Source of the DNA: an uncultured Bacilli bacterium
GTDB lineage: Bacteria; Bacillota_I; Bacilli_A; RF39; UBA660
NCBI GenBank assembly: GCA_944359725.1
Contig: CALVSY010000012.1
Location: forward strand, 1-40,288
Length of the DNA: 40,288 bases
Direction: 5' to 3'
Of the stretch, positions 15,228 to 23,727 are shown piece after piece (position 1 is the first letter of the stretch; every line of letters starts with the position of its first letter). Both the position numbers and the translations under genes were made by a program. Below the pieces are notes generated by a model. That model made no database searches, was not told the DNA's origin, and worked only from the letters and a program-made list of their open reading frames with translations.

Positions 15228-16167
15228 CATTTATTAATTCTTCAAATATCTTAAGTGATAATTTAATCGCATCATGTTTTATTGTTTTATTATCAATCAT
15301 TAAGAAATCATCCTTAATAACTTTTATATTCTTTAACTTATCATCATCAATGATAACTGGATCTTTTTGTTCTTCATTATGATATTTTTCCAAGAAATCT
15401 TTTGATATAATTCCATTATTTACGATTACTGTCTCAACCTTTCTTTTACCTAAGTATTCATTTAGAGTATTTATATGATCACTTACGGTAAAGTTATCCG
15501 TTTCACCAGGCTGAGTAAACATGTTACAAACGTACATTACCTCACCCTTAGATTCATCTATCGCTTTTATAACGTCTTTACTTATTAAATTACATATAAC
15601 GCTGGTAAATAAACTTCCCATACTAAGAATAATTAAATCTGCGTTTTTAATTTCAGTTAAAACACTCGGAGTAATAACTGGTTCTTCTTTATAAAATATT
15701 TTACTTATCTTGCTATCATACTCAGTTATGTTATGTTCTCCTTCTACCGTTTTTCCATCAGCCATTTTACCCATTAAAACAACGTTATCTTCCGTTAATG
15801 GTAAAACCTTACCTTTTAAATTAAGCACTTTTGATAATGATTTTATTCCGTCTGACATATTACCAGTTATGTTACAAAGGGCCGCAAGTAAAAGGTTACC
15901 TACCGTGTGTCCATTTAGATCACTAGTCGTTTTAAAACGGTACTCTAATAATTTTTCAAATAATGGTTCAGTTTCTGATAACGCTGCAATAACACGCCTT
16001 AAATCACCTACCGCTGGTATATCGAATTCTTTTCTTAACTTACCAGTTGACTTTCCATCATCACAAACCGATACAACAACCGATATATCAACAGGAAACT
16101 CTTTTAAACCTCTAACTAACGTAGATGCTCCTGTTCCTCCTCCTAATATAACTACTTTTTTACTCAA
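15217..16167 (-). CDS. yvcK: Gluconeogenesis factor YvcK/GlmR (CofD-like)
   Basis: 316 residues. The nucleotide-sugar binding N-terminus GGGTGASTLVRGLK, VSVCDDGKSTGKLR and PAVGDLRRVI are hallmarks of the YvcK family. In B. subtilis this protein binds UDP-GlcNAc and supports cell-wall precursor supply on gluconeogenic carbon. The start codon is TTG at 16167: it overlaps the TGA of the MBL gene by 3 bp and has AAGGTGAT upstream. The usual partners rapZ and whiA are not adjacent; here it ends an operon with ttcA, a DnaQ-like gene and an MBL hydrolase. Confidence 0.92.
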   Translation of the reverse strand: MSKKVVILGGGTGASTLVRGLKEFPVDISVVVSVCDDGKSTGKLRKEFDIPAVGDLRRVIAALSETEPLFEKLLEYRFKTTSDLNGHTVGNLLLAALCNITGNMSDGIKSLSKVLNLKGKVLPLTEDNVVLMGKMADGKTVEGEHNITEYDSKISKIFYKEEPVITPSVLTEIKNADLIILSMGSLFTSVICNLISKDVIKAIDESKGEVMYVCNMFTQPGETDNFTVSDHINTLNEYLGKRKVETVIVNNGIISKDFLEKYHNEEQKDPVIIDDDKLKNIKVIKDDFLMIDNKTIKHDAIKLSLKIFEELINGTK

Positions 16168-16694
16168 TTTAAATCACCTTCCATGTAATAATTATTCTTT
16201 TTCTCATATCCTAAAGTGGTCTTATCTCCGTGACCTGGATACAATACTATTTTATCACTATACTGCTTAATTTTGTCAATGCTTTTTCTCATGTCAATAA
16301 TATTGCCACCAGCAAGATCACATCTTCCTATACTTTCTTTAAAGATAAAATCTCCAACAAACATAACTTCATCTTCCTTAAAATAATACGTAACTGCATC
16401 ATTTTTATGACCCGGTGTTTTTATTATTTCAAATTTAAACGGTCCTATTGTTTGGTTTTTATTACTTTTATGATCAATAACGGGAACTTTATATAAATTT
16501 ATAACATCATCTAAAGCTCCAACGTGATCAAAATGATAATGCGTAATCAAAACTGCTAGTACTTTTTTATCTCCAATTAGTTTTTTAATTTTTGCAAAAT
16601 CATCACCAGGATCAATAACAAGGGCATAATTTTTTATACTCAAAACATAACAATTTTCTTCTAAAGGGCCAGTTTTTACACATTCTATTTTCAT
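16164..16694 (-). CDS. MBL-fold hydrolase (YcbL/GloB-like)
   Basis: 176 residues, a minimal metallo-beta-lactamase fold. The zinc motif HYHFDH is at residues 52-57, followed by ligand motifs TPGHKND, FVGDFIFKESIGRCD and LYPGHGDKT. The Arg-Cys-Asp and PGHG segments fit the glyoxalase II-like YcbL group, which may hydrolyse thioesters, but the substrate is not deducible. The start ATG has AAGGAA 7 nt upstream, lying inside the last codons of the preceding gene, so translation is linked. The stop is TGA. Confidence 0.85.
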   Translation of the reverse strand: MKIECVKTGPLEENCYVLSIKNYALVIDPGDDFAKIKKLIGDKKVLAVLITHYHFDHVGALDDVINLYKVPVIDHKSNKNQTIGPFKFEIIKTPGHKNDAVTYYFKEDEVMFVGDFIFKESIGRCDLAGGNIIDMRKSIDKIKQYSDKIVLYPGHGDKTTLGYEKKNNYYMEGDLN

Positions 16695-16695
16695 G

Positions 16696-17160
16696 CTAAA
16701 GTTCCTTTATCAATGCTTCATATAAAAGATCAACTAAGTAGTTGCTAGGCTCTAAGCCATACTTATTCATAAGTCTATCAAAAACGTCATCACTAACATT
16801 TAAGTTTAAAAACGAAAAAACAGAATACATTTTATTATCAAAATCACTTAAATAACTTCTTGTATAACTATTATCTATTATTAATAAAGGTAAATCTCCT
16901 GTAAACTTCTTAAAGTTACTTAATAAATTTTTAGTTGTCTTAACATATTTAAATGATTCGTTATCATAATCCGTCATTTTTAATATATCAGGTATTTTAA
17001 CTTTACTTTTATCAAGTCTATAATCAAAGCGATCAATTAATTTTATACCATCTATTTTTAACGCGGAAATTTGTGCAACATCTCCTTTTTTAGGATCAAG
17101 TGCCGTTGGAATTATCTCTAATATTACGTACTTTTCATTTTTTAAATCCATATCATTCAT
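16696..17160 (-). CDS. DnaQ-like exonuclease fold, catalytic residues missing
   Basis: About 154 residues. The start YVILEIIPTALDPKKGDVAQISALKIDG aligns with the first strands of DEDD exonucleases (VLDxETTGLDP...QIGAV), but the DxE pair reads E-x-I. The later motif (HNxxFD in the family) reads DNSYTRSYL. No active site is therefore left. It may be a structural or binding module; a purely chance resemblance is possible. It overlaps the ttcA stop by 8 bp if ATG 17160 is used. ATG 17175 has no ribosome site. It sits between a tRNA thiolase-like gene and an MBL hydrolase. Confidence 0.6.
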   Translation of the reverse strand: MNDMDLKNEKYVILEIIPTALDPKKGDVAQISALKIDGIKLIDRFDYRLDKSKVKIPDILKMTDYDNESFKYVKTTKNLLSNFKKFTGDLPLLIIDNSYTRSYLSDFDNKMYSVFSFLNLNVSDDVFDRLMNKYGLEPSNYLVDLLYEALIKEL

Positions 17161-17992
17161 CTTCTTTCTTATCATAATTTTCTAAAAAGTTATGCCTTAC
17201 ACCATTTGTTTTATACTCCCTTAACGTATCTAGATTAACGTTATCACATGATCTAAAGATATTATAAGGAACGTTTTTATTTTCATCTTCTAAAGATTTA
17301 ATTAGTTTTTTTATTTCTATTCTTTTAGAGTTTTCGTTATTTTCTATACTATTTTTTTCAGTAAACCTACATGCACAGTTTAAAAACTCTAAGTTATTAT
17401 ATCTTGCCCATGACTTAATGTCTTTTTCCCTTACCAAATAAAGTGGCCTTATTAACTCCATACCAGGAAAATTATCACTATGAAGTTTTGGCATCATGCC
17501 CTTTATTTCGCCACCATAAATAATACTTAAAAGCGTAGTTTCTATAACATCATCAAAATGGTGCCCTAAAGCTATTTTATTACATCCTATTTTCTTAGCA
17601 TAATTATATAAACATCCCCTTCTCATTCTAGCACATAAATAACAAGGAGATCCTTCATTTAGTTTATAGACTGAATCAAAAATATCACTTTCAAATATAT
17701 CTAATTTAATGTTTAATATTTTTGCGTTTTCCTCAATTTTTTTCCTGTTTTCCTTATTATATCCAGGATCCATTACGATGTATTTACAAGTAAAATTAAC
17801 TTTACCATGTCTTTGTAATTCCTCCATTAATTTAGCAAGCAAAAAAGAATCTTTACCGCCGGATATACATACACCTACAACGTCCCCTTCTTTAATAAGC
17901 TCATAGTCCCTTACCGCACGGGTAAACAATCTATATATTTCTTTTCTAAATCTAACTATAATACTTCTTTCAATTTCTTTATATCTTTCCAT
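17153..17992 (-). CDS. ttcA: tRNA 2-thiocytidine biosynthesis protein, TtcA-like
   Basis: About 279 residues. The PP-loop SGGKDS is at residues 44-49, the CxxC pair reads SPCYLCARMRRG, and the later Cys pair is in NCACRF. GHHFDDVIETTL is the usual adenylation motif. In the TtcA family these Cys residues hold an iron-sulfur cluster and the enzyme adds sulfur to C32 of tRNA. Related PP-loop enzymes act on other positions, so the exact tRNA site is inferred. ATG 17992 is required by the promoter at 18010-18038, which leaves a leader of about 11 nt with AGGT as ribosome site; an upstream TTG would lie within the promoter. Confidence 0.85.
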   Translation of the reverse strand: MERYKEIERSIIVRFRKEIYRLFTRAVRDYELIKEGDVVGVCISGGKDSFLLAKLMEELQRHGKVNFTCKYIVMDPGYNKENRKKIEENAKILNIKLDIFESDIFDSVYKLNEGSPCYLCARMRRGCLYNYAKKIGCNKIALGHHFDDVIETTLLSIIYGGEIKGMMPKLHSDNFPGMELIRPLYLVREKDIKSWARYNNLEFLNCACRFTEKNSIENNENSKRIEIKKLIKSLEDENKNVPYNIFRSCDNVNLDTLREYKTNGVRHNFLENYDKKEDE

Positions 17993-18009
17993 AATATACC
18001 TCATGAACA

Positions 18010-18038
18010 ATTATATAATTAATGATAATTTTAGTCAA
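18010..18038 (-). promoter_or_regulatory. Promoter of the ttcA-yvcK operon
   Basis: On the minus strand, TTGACT (18038-18033), 17 bp, TATAAT (18015-18010). The expected start near 18003 gives a very short leader before the ATG at 17992. Confidence 0.8.
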
Positions 18039-18100
18039 AAGAAAAAATATTTTGAAATAAAAAAGCTTTTTTTCACATAATAATAAATGAAAGGAGTCTT

Positions 18101-18628
18101 ATGAAGCTTAAGTATTTAAAATTACTTGGAGTTATAATGGCGTTTTTATTATGCTTTTTAATCCATTTTTTGTATGATTTAGCACCATCTTTTATAACAA
18201 GTGTTATTGCACCTGTTAATGAAAGTATTGCAGAACATATGAAAATACTATTTGGAAGTATTTTGTTTTCTGGAGTCATTCAAAAAATAATTGTTAAAGT
18301 AAAACATTTACCTTATAAAAACGTATGTATATCAAACGTTGTTGCATCTCTTTTATCAATACCAATATTCTTAATTATTTACATGCCTATTTATAATGCT
18401 ATTGGAGAAAACCTTTTACTTACCATATTCTTAATGTTACTTGTTATAATAATATCTCAGATAATTACCATATTTATAATAAACATAAAAAAAGATTTAC
18501 ACATGGAAAACGCAGCTATCTTATTTGTAATTATAATATACATGGTATTTGCAGTATTAACTTATGATCCTCCAGAACAAAGTATTTTTATGGATCCCAT
18601 AACCCTTAATTATGGTATTAAAAAATAG
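18101..18628 (+). CDS. DUF6512-like integral membrane protein
   Basis: 175 residues with five predicted helices. The segment VIAPVNESIAEHMKILF, between the first and second helices, and the C-terminal YDPPEQSIFMDP match what I recall of the DUF6512 family of unknown function. GAAAGGAG sits at good distance from the ATG. It is alone on this strand, divergent from ttcA, and ends in a terminator shared with the convergent membrane gene. No function is assigned. Confidence 0.7.
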   Translation: MKLKYLKLLGVIMAFLLCFLIHFLYDLAPSFITSVIAPVNESIAEHMKILFGSILFSGVIQKIIVKVKHLPYKNVCISNVVASLLSIPIFLIIYMPIYNAIGENLLLTIFLMLLVIIISQIITIFIINIKKDLHMENAAILFVIIIYMVFAVLTYDPPEQSIFMDPITLNYGIKK

Positions 18629-18663
18629 CTAGTGCTACTTTAAGTCACTAACTATTTTTTTAA
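18620..18663. terminator. Bidirectional terminator
   Basis: AAAAAATAG-C-TAGTG (18620-18634) pairs with CACTA-A-CTATTTTTT (18646-18660). T-runs lie on both strands. It serves the convergent genes ending at 18628 and 18635. Confidence 0.75.
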
Positions 18664-19237
18664 TAAATCCATTTTTACTTACCTTATCTTCTATTAGGTA
18701 AGAAAACGCAACTATTAAGGAGCCTAAAAACGCGATTAGCATATCTTGCATGGTGTCAGCAACACCCGTATCAAGTGAGTGTTGCACATCCGTTTTCATT
18801 ACTAAATCCGCACCAAACTCCATAAATTCCCAAAATGATGCAATCATAAGAGTAAAACTTATCATAAAAATAAAGTTAAACCATTTATTTTTATCTTTAT
18901 AAACACCCATCCAATCCATTATAACAAGTGCTAAAATAGTTGTTAAAACACCTGATAAAAAGTGAGTAAATAAATCATACCACCAAGTATGATTATATAA
19001 GTTAACCACACTTCCAATAAACTGCGCTAAAATCATAAAAATAACGTAAACGAACTCCATCGCATCAGTGATTTTTATTTTAAACAGCCATCTTACAATC
19101 TTAGGTATTAAAAGTACGAATACCATTGATAAATCACCTAAGAATCTATCAGTTGCACCAATGTTTAAATCCTTAACAAATATGCAAACAGAAGCAAGTG
19201 AACATAAAAATATAAGTACGTTGTTTAATTTTTTCAT
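18635..19237 (-). CDS. Integral membrane protein, DUF2238/YjdF-like
   Basis: About 200 residues with five to six helices. The stretch YNHTWWYDLFTHFLSG, then FWEFMEFGAD and a C-terminal DTMQDMLIAFLGS, matches the DUF2238-type membrane proteins, in which His, Glu and Asp residues lie in or near helices. Function is unknown. ATG 19237 overlaps the TGA of the upstream gene (ATGA). GGAAGGA provides the ribosome site at about 8-9 nt; a TTG at 19255 is less likely. It is the end of the galE-unknown-membrane run. Confidence 0.65.
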   Translation of the reverse strand: MKKLNNVLIFLCSLASVCIFVKDLNIGATDRFLGDLSMVFVLLIPKIVRWLFKIKITDAMEFVYVIFMILAQFIGSVVNLYNHTWWYDLFTHFLSGVLTTILALVIMDWMGVYKDKNKWFNFIFMISFTLMIASFWEFMEFGADLVMKTDVQHSLDTGVADTMQDMLIAFLGSLIVAFSYLIEDKVSKNGFIKKIVSDLK

Positions 19238-19665
19238 AGTCTTTTTTCCTTCCAATCAGTATCATCTTTATAAAACCAAGAACCTAAAGCATAACTATTA
19301 ACAAAATTATCCAAGCTACCTCTCATATCTTTTATTTCATCTTCTGTATTTAAATAATGATTTTCAAGTTCTAACTTTTGATATAAACATCTTGCTATAT
19401 AAACGATTAAAACCGCTTCTTTATCTACGTTACTAACCTTTTTATCAGAGTCAGTATATAAACTAATTAATTTTTCTTTTGCGTTTTTAGGTTCAAAATC
19501 AATTACTCTGTTTTGTCTTCCTGCATTAAAAGCTTCTTTTATCTTCTCGATATTTTCCTCAAAATTTGTTTTATTAGTACTAAATACAATTTCATCCACT
19601 ATTTTTTTTGCATTAATAAAATCATTTAAGCTTAAATATTTTGTTAAATCTTTAAACTTTTCCAT
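19234..19665 (-). CDS. Unrecognised small cytoplasmic protein
   Basis: 143 residues, largely helical and rich in Lys, Asp and Asn, with no signal or membrane segment. No known motif is seen; EAFNAGRQNRVIDFE and LGSWFYKDDTDW are its most distinctive stretches. The ATG lies 2 nt after the galE stop, and GAGGGAAAG inside the galE end is its ribosome site. It overlaps the next gene by 4 bp, so it is a genuine operon member between galE and a membrane protein. Confidence 0.6.
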   Translation of the reverse strand: MEKFKDLTKYLSLNDFINAKKIVDEIVFSTNKTNFEENIEKIKEAFNAGRQNRVIDFEPKNAKEKLISLYTDSDKKVSNVDKEAVLIVYIARCLYQKLELENHYLNTEDEIKDMRGSLDNFVNSYALGSWFYKDDTDWKEKRL

Positions 19666-19667
19666 AA

Positions 19668-20666
19668 CTACTTTCCCTCTTTTACAAAATTGTATGCATC
19701 AAGACACATTTCATTTATGTCTTTTTGTGCTTTCCAACCTAGTTTTTCATAAGCGTATGTTGGATCTGCATAACAAGCATCAATGTCTCCTGGTCTTCTT
19801 TCTTTTATTTCGTATGGCACGTTAACTTTATTTACCTTCATAAAGGTATTTACTATGTCAAGTACGCTATAACCAGTTCCTGTTCCTAAATTATAAGCAT
19901 CACATTCTTTTTCTTTCATCACTTTTTCAATTGCCTTAACGTGTCCTTTAGCTAAATCGACAACGTGTATGTAATCTCTTACTCCCGTACCATCATGAGT
20001 ATCATAATCATTTCCAAAAACATTTAAACAAGGAAGCTCACCGGTTGCAACCTTAATTATGTATGGCATTAAGTTATTTGGAATACCATTTGGATTTTCT
20101 CCTATTAAACCAGAAGGATGTGCACCAATTGGATTAAAGTATCTTAATATAGCGATGCTCCAATCATTATCTGATTTATACAAGTCTCTTAAAATGCCCT
20201 CTATTATTAGTTTTGTTGTTCCATATGGATTTGTTGTAGAAAGTGGAAAACTTTCTTTTATAGGTAGGCTCTTTGGCTTTCCATAAACTGTTGCAGATGA
20301 TGAAAAAACGATTTTTTTAACGTTAAACTCACTTGCTACCTCAAGTAAAGATAAGGTAGAATCAATGTTGTTTCGGTAATACATAAGTGGTTTTAAAACC
20401 GACTCTCCAACCGCTTTATAACCCGCAAAATGTATTATTGCATCTATTTTATGCTCCGTAAATATCTTTTTTAAAACATCTTTGTCCTTAACGTCTGCTT
20501 CATAAAAAGAAACTTTCTTACCCGTTATCCTTTCAATATAATCCTTAACTTCTTTCTTTGAATTAGATAAATTGTCAATTATTACAACATCATACCCAGC
20601 ATCTAATAATTCAACACAAGTATGACTTCCAATATAACCGCATCCCCCGGTAACAAGCACTTTCAT
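19668..20666 (-). CDS. galE: UDP-glucose 4-epimerase
   Basis: 332 residues. The NAD-binding motif VTGGCGYIGSHT is at the N-terminus and the catalytic pair is in NPYGTTK (Tyr and Lys). The substrate region NPIGAHPSGLIGE and the late KERRPGDIDACYAD complete a full-length GalE. It interconverts UDP-glucose and UDP-galactose for cell-surface sugars or galactose use. AAGGAGG precedes the ATG. A TATAAT with TG extension on the minus strand at 20688-20693 is the likely -10. No other Leloir genes are adjacent. Confidence 0.95.
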   Translation of the reverse strand: MKVLVTGGCGYIGSHTCVELLDAGYDVVIIDNLSNSKKEVKDYIERITGKKVSFYEADVKDKDVLKKIFTEHKIDAIIHFAGYKAVGESVLKPLMYYRNNIDSTLSLLEVASEFNVKKIVFSSSATVYGKPKSLPIKESFPLSTTNPYGTTKLIIEGILRDLYKSDNDWSIAILRYFNPIGAHPSGLIGENPNGIPNNLMPYIIKVATGELPCLNVFGNDYDTHDGTGVRDYIHVVDLAKGHVKAIEKVMKEKECDAYNLGTGTGYSVLDIVNTFMKVNKVNVPYEIKERRPGDIDACYADPTYAYEKLGWKAQKDINEMCLDAYNFVKEGK

Positions 20667-20703
20667 TATGTTTCCTCCTTGTTAATAATTATATCATATT
20701 AAA

Positions 20704-20729
20704 TCAAAAAATAGTTCTATAAAGAACTA
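20704..20729 (-). terminator. Terminator of the GNAT gene
   Basis: TAGTTCT (20712-20718) pairs with AGAACTA (20723-20729) around a 4-nt loop. A T-run follows on the minus strand. Confidence 0.7.
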
Positions 20730-21304
20730 CTTACTTTAATTAACTTTCCAGTTTTAGAAAACCAATCATCTTTTGTCAATATTACCTCATATTCATCTAA
20801 CATATTACCCTTTGGACTTTTAAAATCATCTTCTATTATCATATGCGCTTTAAAACCTAATTTTCCAAGCAAGTTTTTAGCTCTTACATTACATTCTAAA
20901 TAAGTACATATAACCTCATCATATCCTAAAGAAAAAAGATATTCTAAAACACACGCTAAACTCTCTAACATATAACCATAACCCCAGTAAGATGGATGCA
21001 TGTTAAATTCTAATTCCACCGTTTTTTCCTTATCACTACGTTCACTAGTTAATATATTTGCAATAGCATCATTATCTAAATAAACAATCCAATCAAACAT
21101 ATGAGCTTTTTTTGCCTTTTTATAATAATTACCTTTTTCAAATAATTTATTTATTTTAGTTTGATCTTGCTTTATAAAAAAGTTTTCATTATCAATGTTT
21201 TTTAATTTTGAAAAATCGTATTCATACACTTTTAAAAAATCTTGTTTTTCTCCTTTTTTCATTATTAAACGATTCGTTTTTAAAGTTACTGTTTCATAAT
21301 TCAT
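20717..21304 (-). CDS. GNAT acetyltransferase (RimJ/RimL-like)
   Basis: 195 residues. TNRLIMKKGEKQDF is the typical opening of RimJ/RimL-type N-acetyltransferases. MHPSYWGYGYMLESL is the acetyl-CoA-binding region, with the second G of QxxGxG replaced (GYGYM). CNVRAKNLLGKLGFK is the last motif. The acceptor could be a ribosomal protein N-terminus or a small amine; the sequence does not tell. It is monocistronic, with its own promoter (21355-21383) and terminator. Confidence 0.8.
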   Translation of the reverse strand: MNYETVTLKTNRLIMKKGEKQDFLKVYEYDFSKLKNIDNENFFIKQDQTKINKLFEKGNYYKKAKKAHMFDWIVYLDNDAIANILTSERSDKEKTVELEFNMHPSYWGYGYMLESLACVLEYLFSLGYDEVICTYLECNVRAKNLLGKLGFKAHMIIEDDFKSPKGNMLDEYEVILTKDDWFSKTGKLIKVSSSL

Positions 21305-21354
21305 ACCAAAACACCATCCAATACTGTAAATTATTAATTACACATTGGCTATTT

Positions 21355-21383
21355 ATTATAACGAGTAAATTTATTTTAATCAA
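21355..21383 (-). promoter_or_regulatory. Promoter of the GNAT gene
   Basis: On the minus strand, TTGATT (21383-21378), 17 bp, TATAAT (21360-21355), about 50 bp upstream of the ATG. Confidence 0.7.
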
Positions 21384-21483
21384 TAATTTTTACTATAAAA
21401 TTTAATAAATTATTTTTTCTTATTCATAAAAATAATTACTTTTTATAAAATATAGTAAATACTTAAATTTTTTTAAAATTTAT

Positions 21484-21512
21484 TTGCCTAATTATGTCTG
21501 ATAAGATATAAT
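21484..21512 (+). promoter_or_regulatory. Promoter of the zinc-ribbon membrane operon
   Basis: TTGCCT (21484-21489), 17 bp, TATAAT (21507-21512), about 50 bp before the ATG. The rest of the 258-bp gap holds only the divergent GNAT promoter. Confidence 0.75.
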
Positions 21513-21562
21513 TTAAGTAGATAAAGAAATACTTTATCAAAAAAGAAAGGAAGTGATGTTTT

Positions 21563-22753
21563 ATGTTTTGTCCGGAGTGTGGCAAAAAGAATTTGAGTGA
21601 GGCAAAGTTTTGTGAACATTGTGGTGCTAAAATAGTTGATGATACTAAAGTTATCAAGGAAAAAAAGCCAAAAAAAGATAAAAAACCAATGAGTAAGAAA
21701 AACAAAATAATAATCTCTATAATTATCGTTTTATGTGTTACTTTAACTATAGTGGGACTAATTTTATCAAATAATTATAAACCTTCTAAGGTTGCGTTAG
21801 AATATTTTACCGCTCTTATGGAAAATGATACTGATAAATTATATGATTACATAAGCGTGCCTGAAAACGAATTTACAACCAAAGAAATGTTTAAAAAAGT
21901 AAATGACGATAATGATGATGACGATGATTTATTAAATTACAAAGTAACTAGTGAAAAAATATCAAATGATGGCTTAACCGCTGAAGTTGAAATTAGCTAT
22001 ACAAAAGAAGATGATAAAACCACATCAACTAAAACCATTTATCTAGTTAAGGATAAGAAAAACAAATTACTTATATTTGATAACTGGAAAATTAGTAATC
22101 AAAGTTCTATGATAAATGAAGATTATACGATTACAACAATTAAAGATGCTACTTTAAAATTAGAAGGCATAACAGTTGATGAAAAATATAAAGAAAATAG
22201 TAGCTATAACTATGATACTTACGTAATTCCAGCACTATTTAAAGGAACTTATGACGTTACTATTTCATTAAAAAACGGTCTTACAACAAAAACTACGATT
22301 AACGTAAATAATAGTTATAGTGCAAATATCAATGACTTAGAACTATCTGATGAAGATGAAGATAATTTGGAAAACACCATTAAAGATAATATAAATACCC
22401 TATATAAAGCAGCGATTGAAAAAAAGACATTTGATGATGTAAAAACTAGCTTCGAATATGATGATGCAGATTTATCTGATTTAGAAAGCTCATATAACTC
22501 ATTTTCAAATTCAATTAATGGTCTTATAGAGTATAACGTAGATGAAGTTGAAATAGAAGATATTTCAATAAATAGTGATGGATATTTATACGTACAAACA
22601 AAAATAAGTTATAAATACACCGCAGAAAAATATATTCAAGACGAAACGGTGTCTAAAGAAGATAACGATATAGCCTATTTAACATTTGATTATGCTGATG
22701 GATTCAAACTTGTGGATATGTTAGGTTTAACAACATATTTCTCAAGATATTAG
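21563..22753 (+). CDS. Zinc-ribbon, single-span membrane protein with large outer domain (YvbJ/TcaA-like)
   Basis: 396 residues. A zinc ribbon at residues 2-23 (CPECG...CEHCG), a Lys-rich linker, one helix at about 49-68 (IIISIIIVLCVTLTIVGLIL), then about 320 residues outside. The outer part begins with a helical stretch of the DUF4878 kind (KVALEYFTALMENDTDKLYDYI) and continues with beta-rich repeats. This is the YvbJ/TcaA architecture, thought to sense or guard the envelope. The start follows GGAAGTGAT. It is co-transcribed with a second zinc-ribbon membrane protein 14 bp downstream. The ligand is unknown. Confidence 0.75.
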   Translation: MFCPECGKKNLSEAKFCEHCGAKIVDDTKVIKEKKPKKDKKPMSKKNKIIISIIIVLCVTLTIVGLILSNNYKPSKVALEYFTALMENDTDKLYDYISVPENEFTTKEMFKKVNDDNDDDDDLLNYKVTSEKISNDGLTAEVEISYTKEDDKTTSTKTIYLVKDKKNKLLIFDNWKISNQSSMINEDYTITTIKDATLKLEGITVDEKYKENSSYNYDTYVIPALFKGTYDVTISLKNGLTTKTTINVNNSYSANINDLELSDEDEDNLENTIKDNINTLYKAAIEKKTFDDVKTSFEYDDADLSDLESSYNSFSNSINGLIEYNVDEVEIEDISINSDGYLYVQTKISYKYTAEKYIQDETVSKEDNDIAYLTFDYADGFKLVDMLGLTTYFSRY

Positions 22754-22767
22754 AAAGGAGATATAAA

Positions 22768-23460
22768 ATGGCAAAATTTTGTATACATTGTGGTAAAAAA
22801 CTAAAGGAAGGCGAAGTTTGTAATTGTAAGGAAAACGAAAATAAACAAACTTCTTATGATGTTAAAGAAAGTTTCTTAGACGCTTTAAAAGGAATGTTTG
22901 TAAAACCAGTTGATACAATTAAAAAATACACGGATGAAAAACACTTTAATTTAGCGTTAATATTGGTTGCAATATTTGGTGTTGCAGCAGCTTTGTTTAC
23001 CCTATCACTTTTTAAAAATGCTTTTTTGCAGATTATGAGTGCAACTAGAAGTTCATTTTATTCATTAATGACAGCATCAGTTGATATTCCATATTTAAAA
23101 TATTTCTTTATTGCTTTAATAGCAGTAATTGCGTTTAGCTTTATTTATACCGGTTTATTATACTTAGTAAACACGGTAATGTTTAAAGGAGATAAAGATT
23201 ATAAAAAGACGTTTTCAATGTACGCGGTAAACACGATTATTACATCTATTACTTTATTAATTAGTGCAATCTTTTTATTCATAAACGTTAGTTTAGGACT
23301 TATTATTTTAGTTCTTGGTTCAACTCTTAACATGGTTTATATGTTTAAAGGAATAGAAGTTTTAGGTGTTAAAGATAAAAACAAACATGGCTACATATAT
23401 TTAATTACAACCGTATTTTGCTACATCGTACTATTAATTGTTTCATTAATATTTAGTTAA
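22768..23460 (+). CDS. Zinc-ribbon multi-span membrane protein (Yip1-like)
   Basis: 230 residues. A short cytoplasmic zinc ribbon (CIHCGKKLKEGEVCNC, residues 5-20) is followed by five helices from about residue 60. The membrane part has the look of Yip1/DUF1282-type proteins (MFVKPVDTIKKYTDEKHFNLAL before the first helix). Bacterial members have no settled function. GAAAGGAG lies 8 nt before the ATG. With the preceding gene it forms a two-gene unit in which both proteins face the cytoplasm through a zinc ribbon, so direct contact is conceivable (inference). Confidence 0.7.
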   Translation: MAKFCIHCGKKLKEGEVCNCKENENKQTSYDVKESFLDALKGMFVKPVDTIKKYTDEKHFNLALILVAIFGVAAALFTLSLFKNAFLQIMSATRSSFYSLMTASVDIPYLKYFFIALIAVIAFSFIYTGLLYLVNTVMFKGDKDYKKTFSMYAVNTIITSITLLISAIFLFINVSLGLIILVLGSTLNMVYMFKGIEVLGVKDKNKHGYIYLITTVFCYIVLLIVSLIFS

Positions 23461-23486
23461 GATAGACTTTTGTCTATCTTTTTTTG
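23459..23486 (+). terminator. Terminator of the zinc-ribbon operon
   Basis: AAGATAGAC (23459-23467), TTTT loop, GTCTATCTT (23472-23480), then T-run. Confidence 0.85.
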
Positions 23487-23505
23487 TTTATTTTAAAAAA
23501 ATATA

Positions 23506-23534
23506 TTGAAAAACCTTAATAAATATGATAATAT
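23506..23534 (+). promoter_or_regulatory. Promoter of tRNA-Met
   Basis: TTGAAA (23506-23511), 17 bp, TATAAT-like TAATAT (23529-23534). The tRNA begins 20 bp downstream. Confidence 0.7.
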
Positions 23535-23554
23535 TATCTTGCTAACGTTTTTAT

Positions 23555-23631
23555 GGCGAGATAGCTCAGCTGGCTAGAGCGTTCGGTTCATACCCGAAAG
23601 GTCGTGGGTTCGATACCCTCTCTCGCTACCA
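23555..23631 (+). tRNA. tRNA-Met (CAT), elongator type
   Basis: 77 nt including the encoded CCA. The acceptor stem closes with a G-U first pair. The D arm is AGCTGGCTAGAGC, the anticodon arm TTCGG-TTCATAC-CCGAA has anticodon CAT, and the T loop is GGGTTCGATACCC. The initiator signature (three GC pairs beside the anticodon loop) is absent, and the body resembles the B. subtilis elongator tRNA-Met. tRNA-Ile (CAT, lysidine) is a less likely alternative. Confidence 0.9.
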
Positions 23632-23640
23632 TAAGCACAT

Positions 23641-23668
23641 AACTAGATGATAACATCTAGTTTTTTTA
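23641..23668 (+). terminator. Terminator of tRNA-Met
   Basis: AACTAGATG (23641-23649), ATAA loop, CATCTAGTT (23654-23662), then T-run. Confidence 0.85.
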
Positions 23669-23727
23669 TTATCTAATAAACGACCTTTCTTAAATAATAC
23701 AAAATAATTTAATTTTAATACCTAATA

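Noticed and set aside
15710..16270. Long open frame on the plus strand opposite yvcK and the MBL gene
   Set aside because: It is antisense to two clearly conserved genes, has no ribosome site and encodes no recognisable domain.
19234..19301. Plus-strand frame across the galE operon genes
   Set aside because: No ribosome site, and it is opposite three tightly coupled minus-strand genes.
23555..23631. tRNA with CAT anticodon as initiator tRNA
   Set aside because: The three GC pairs next to the anticodon loop typical of initiators are missing.
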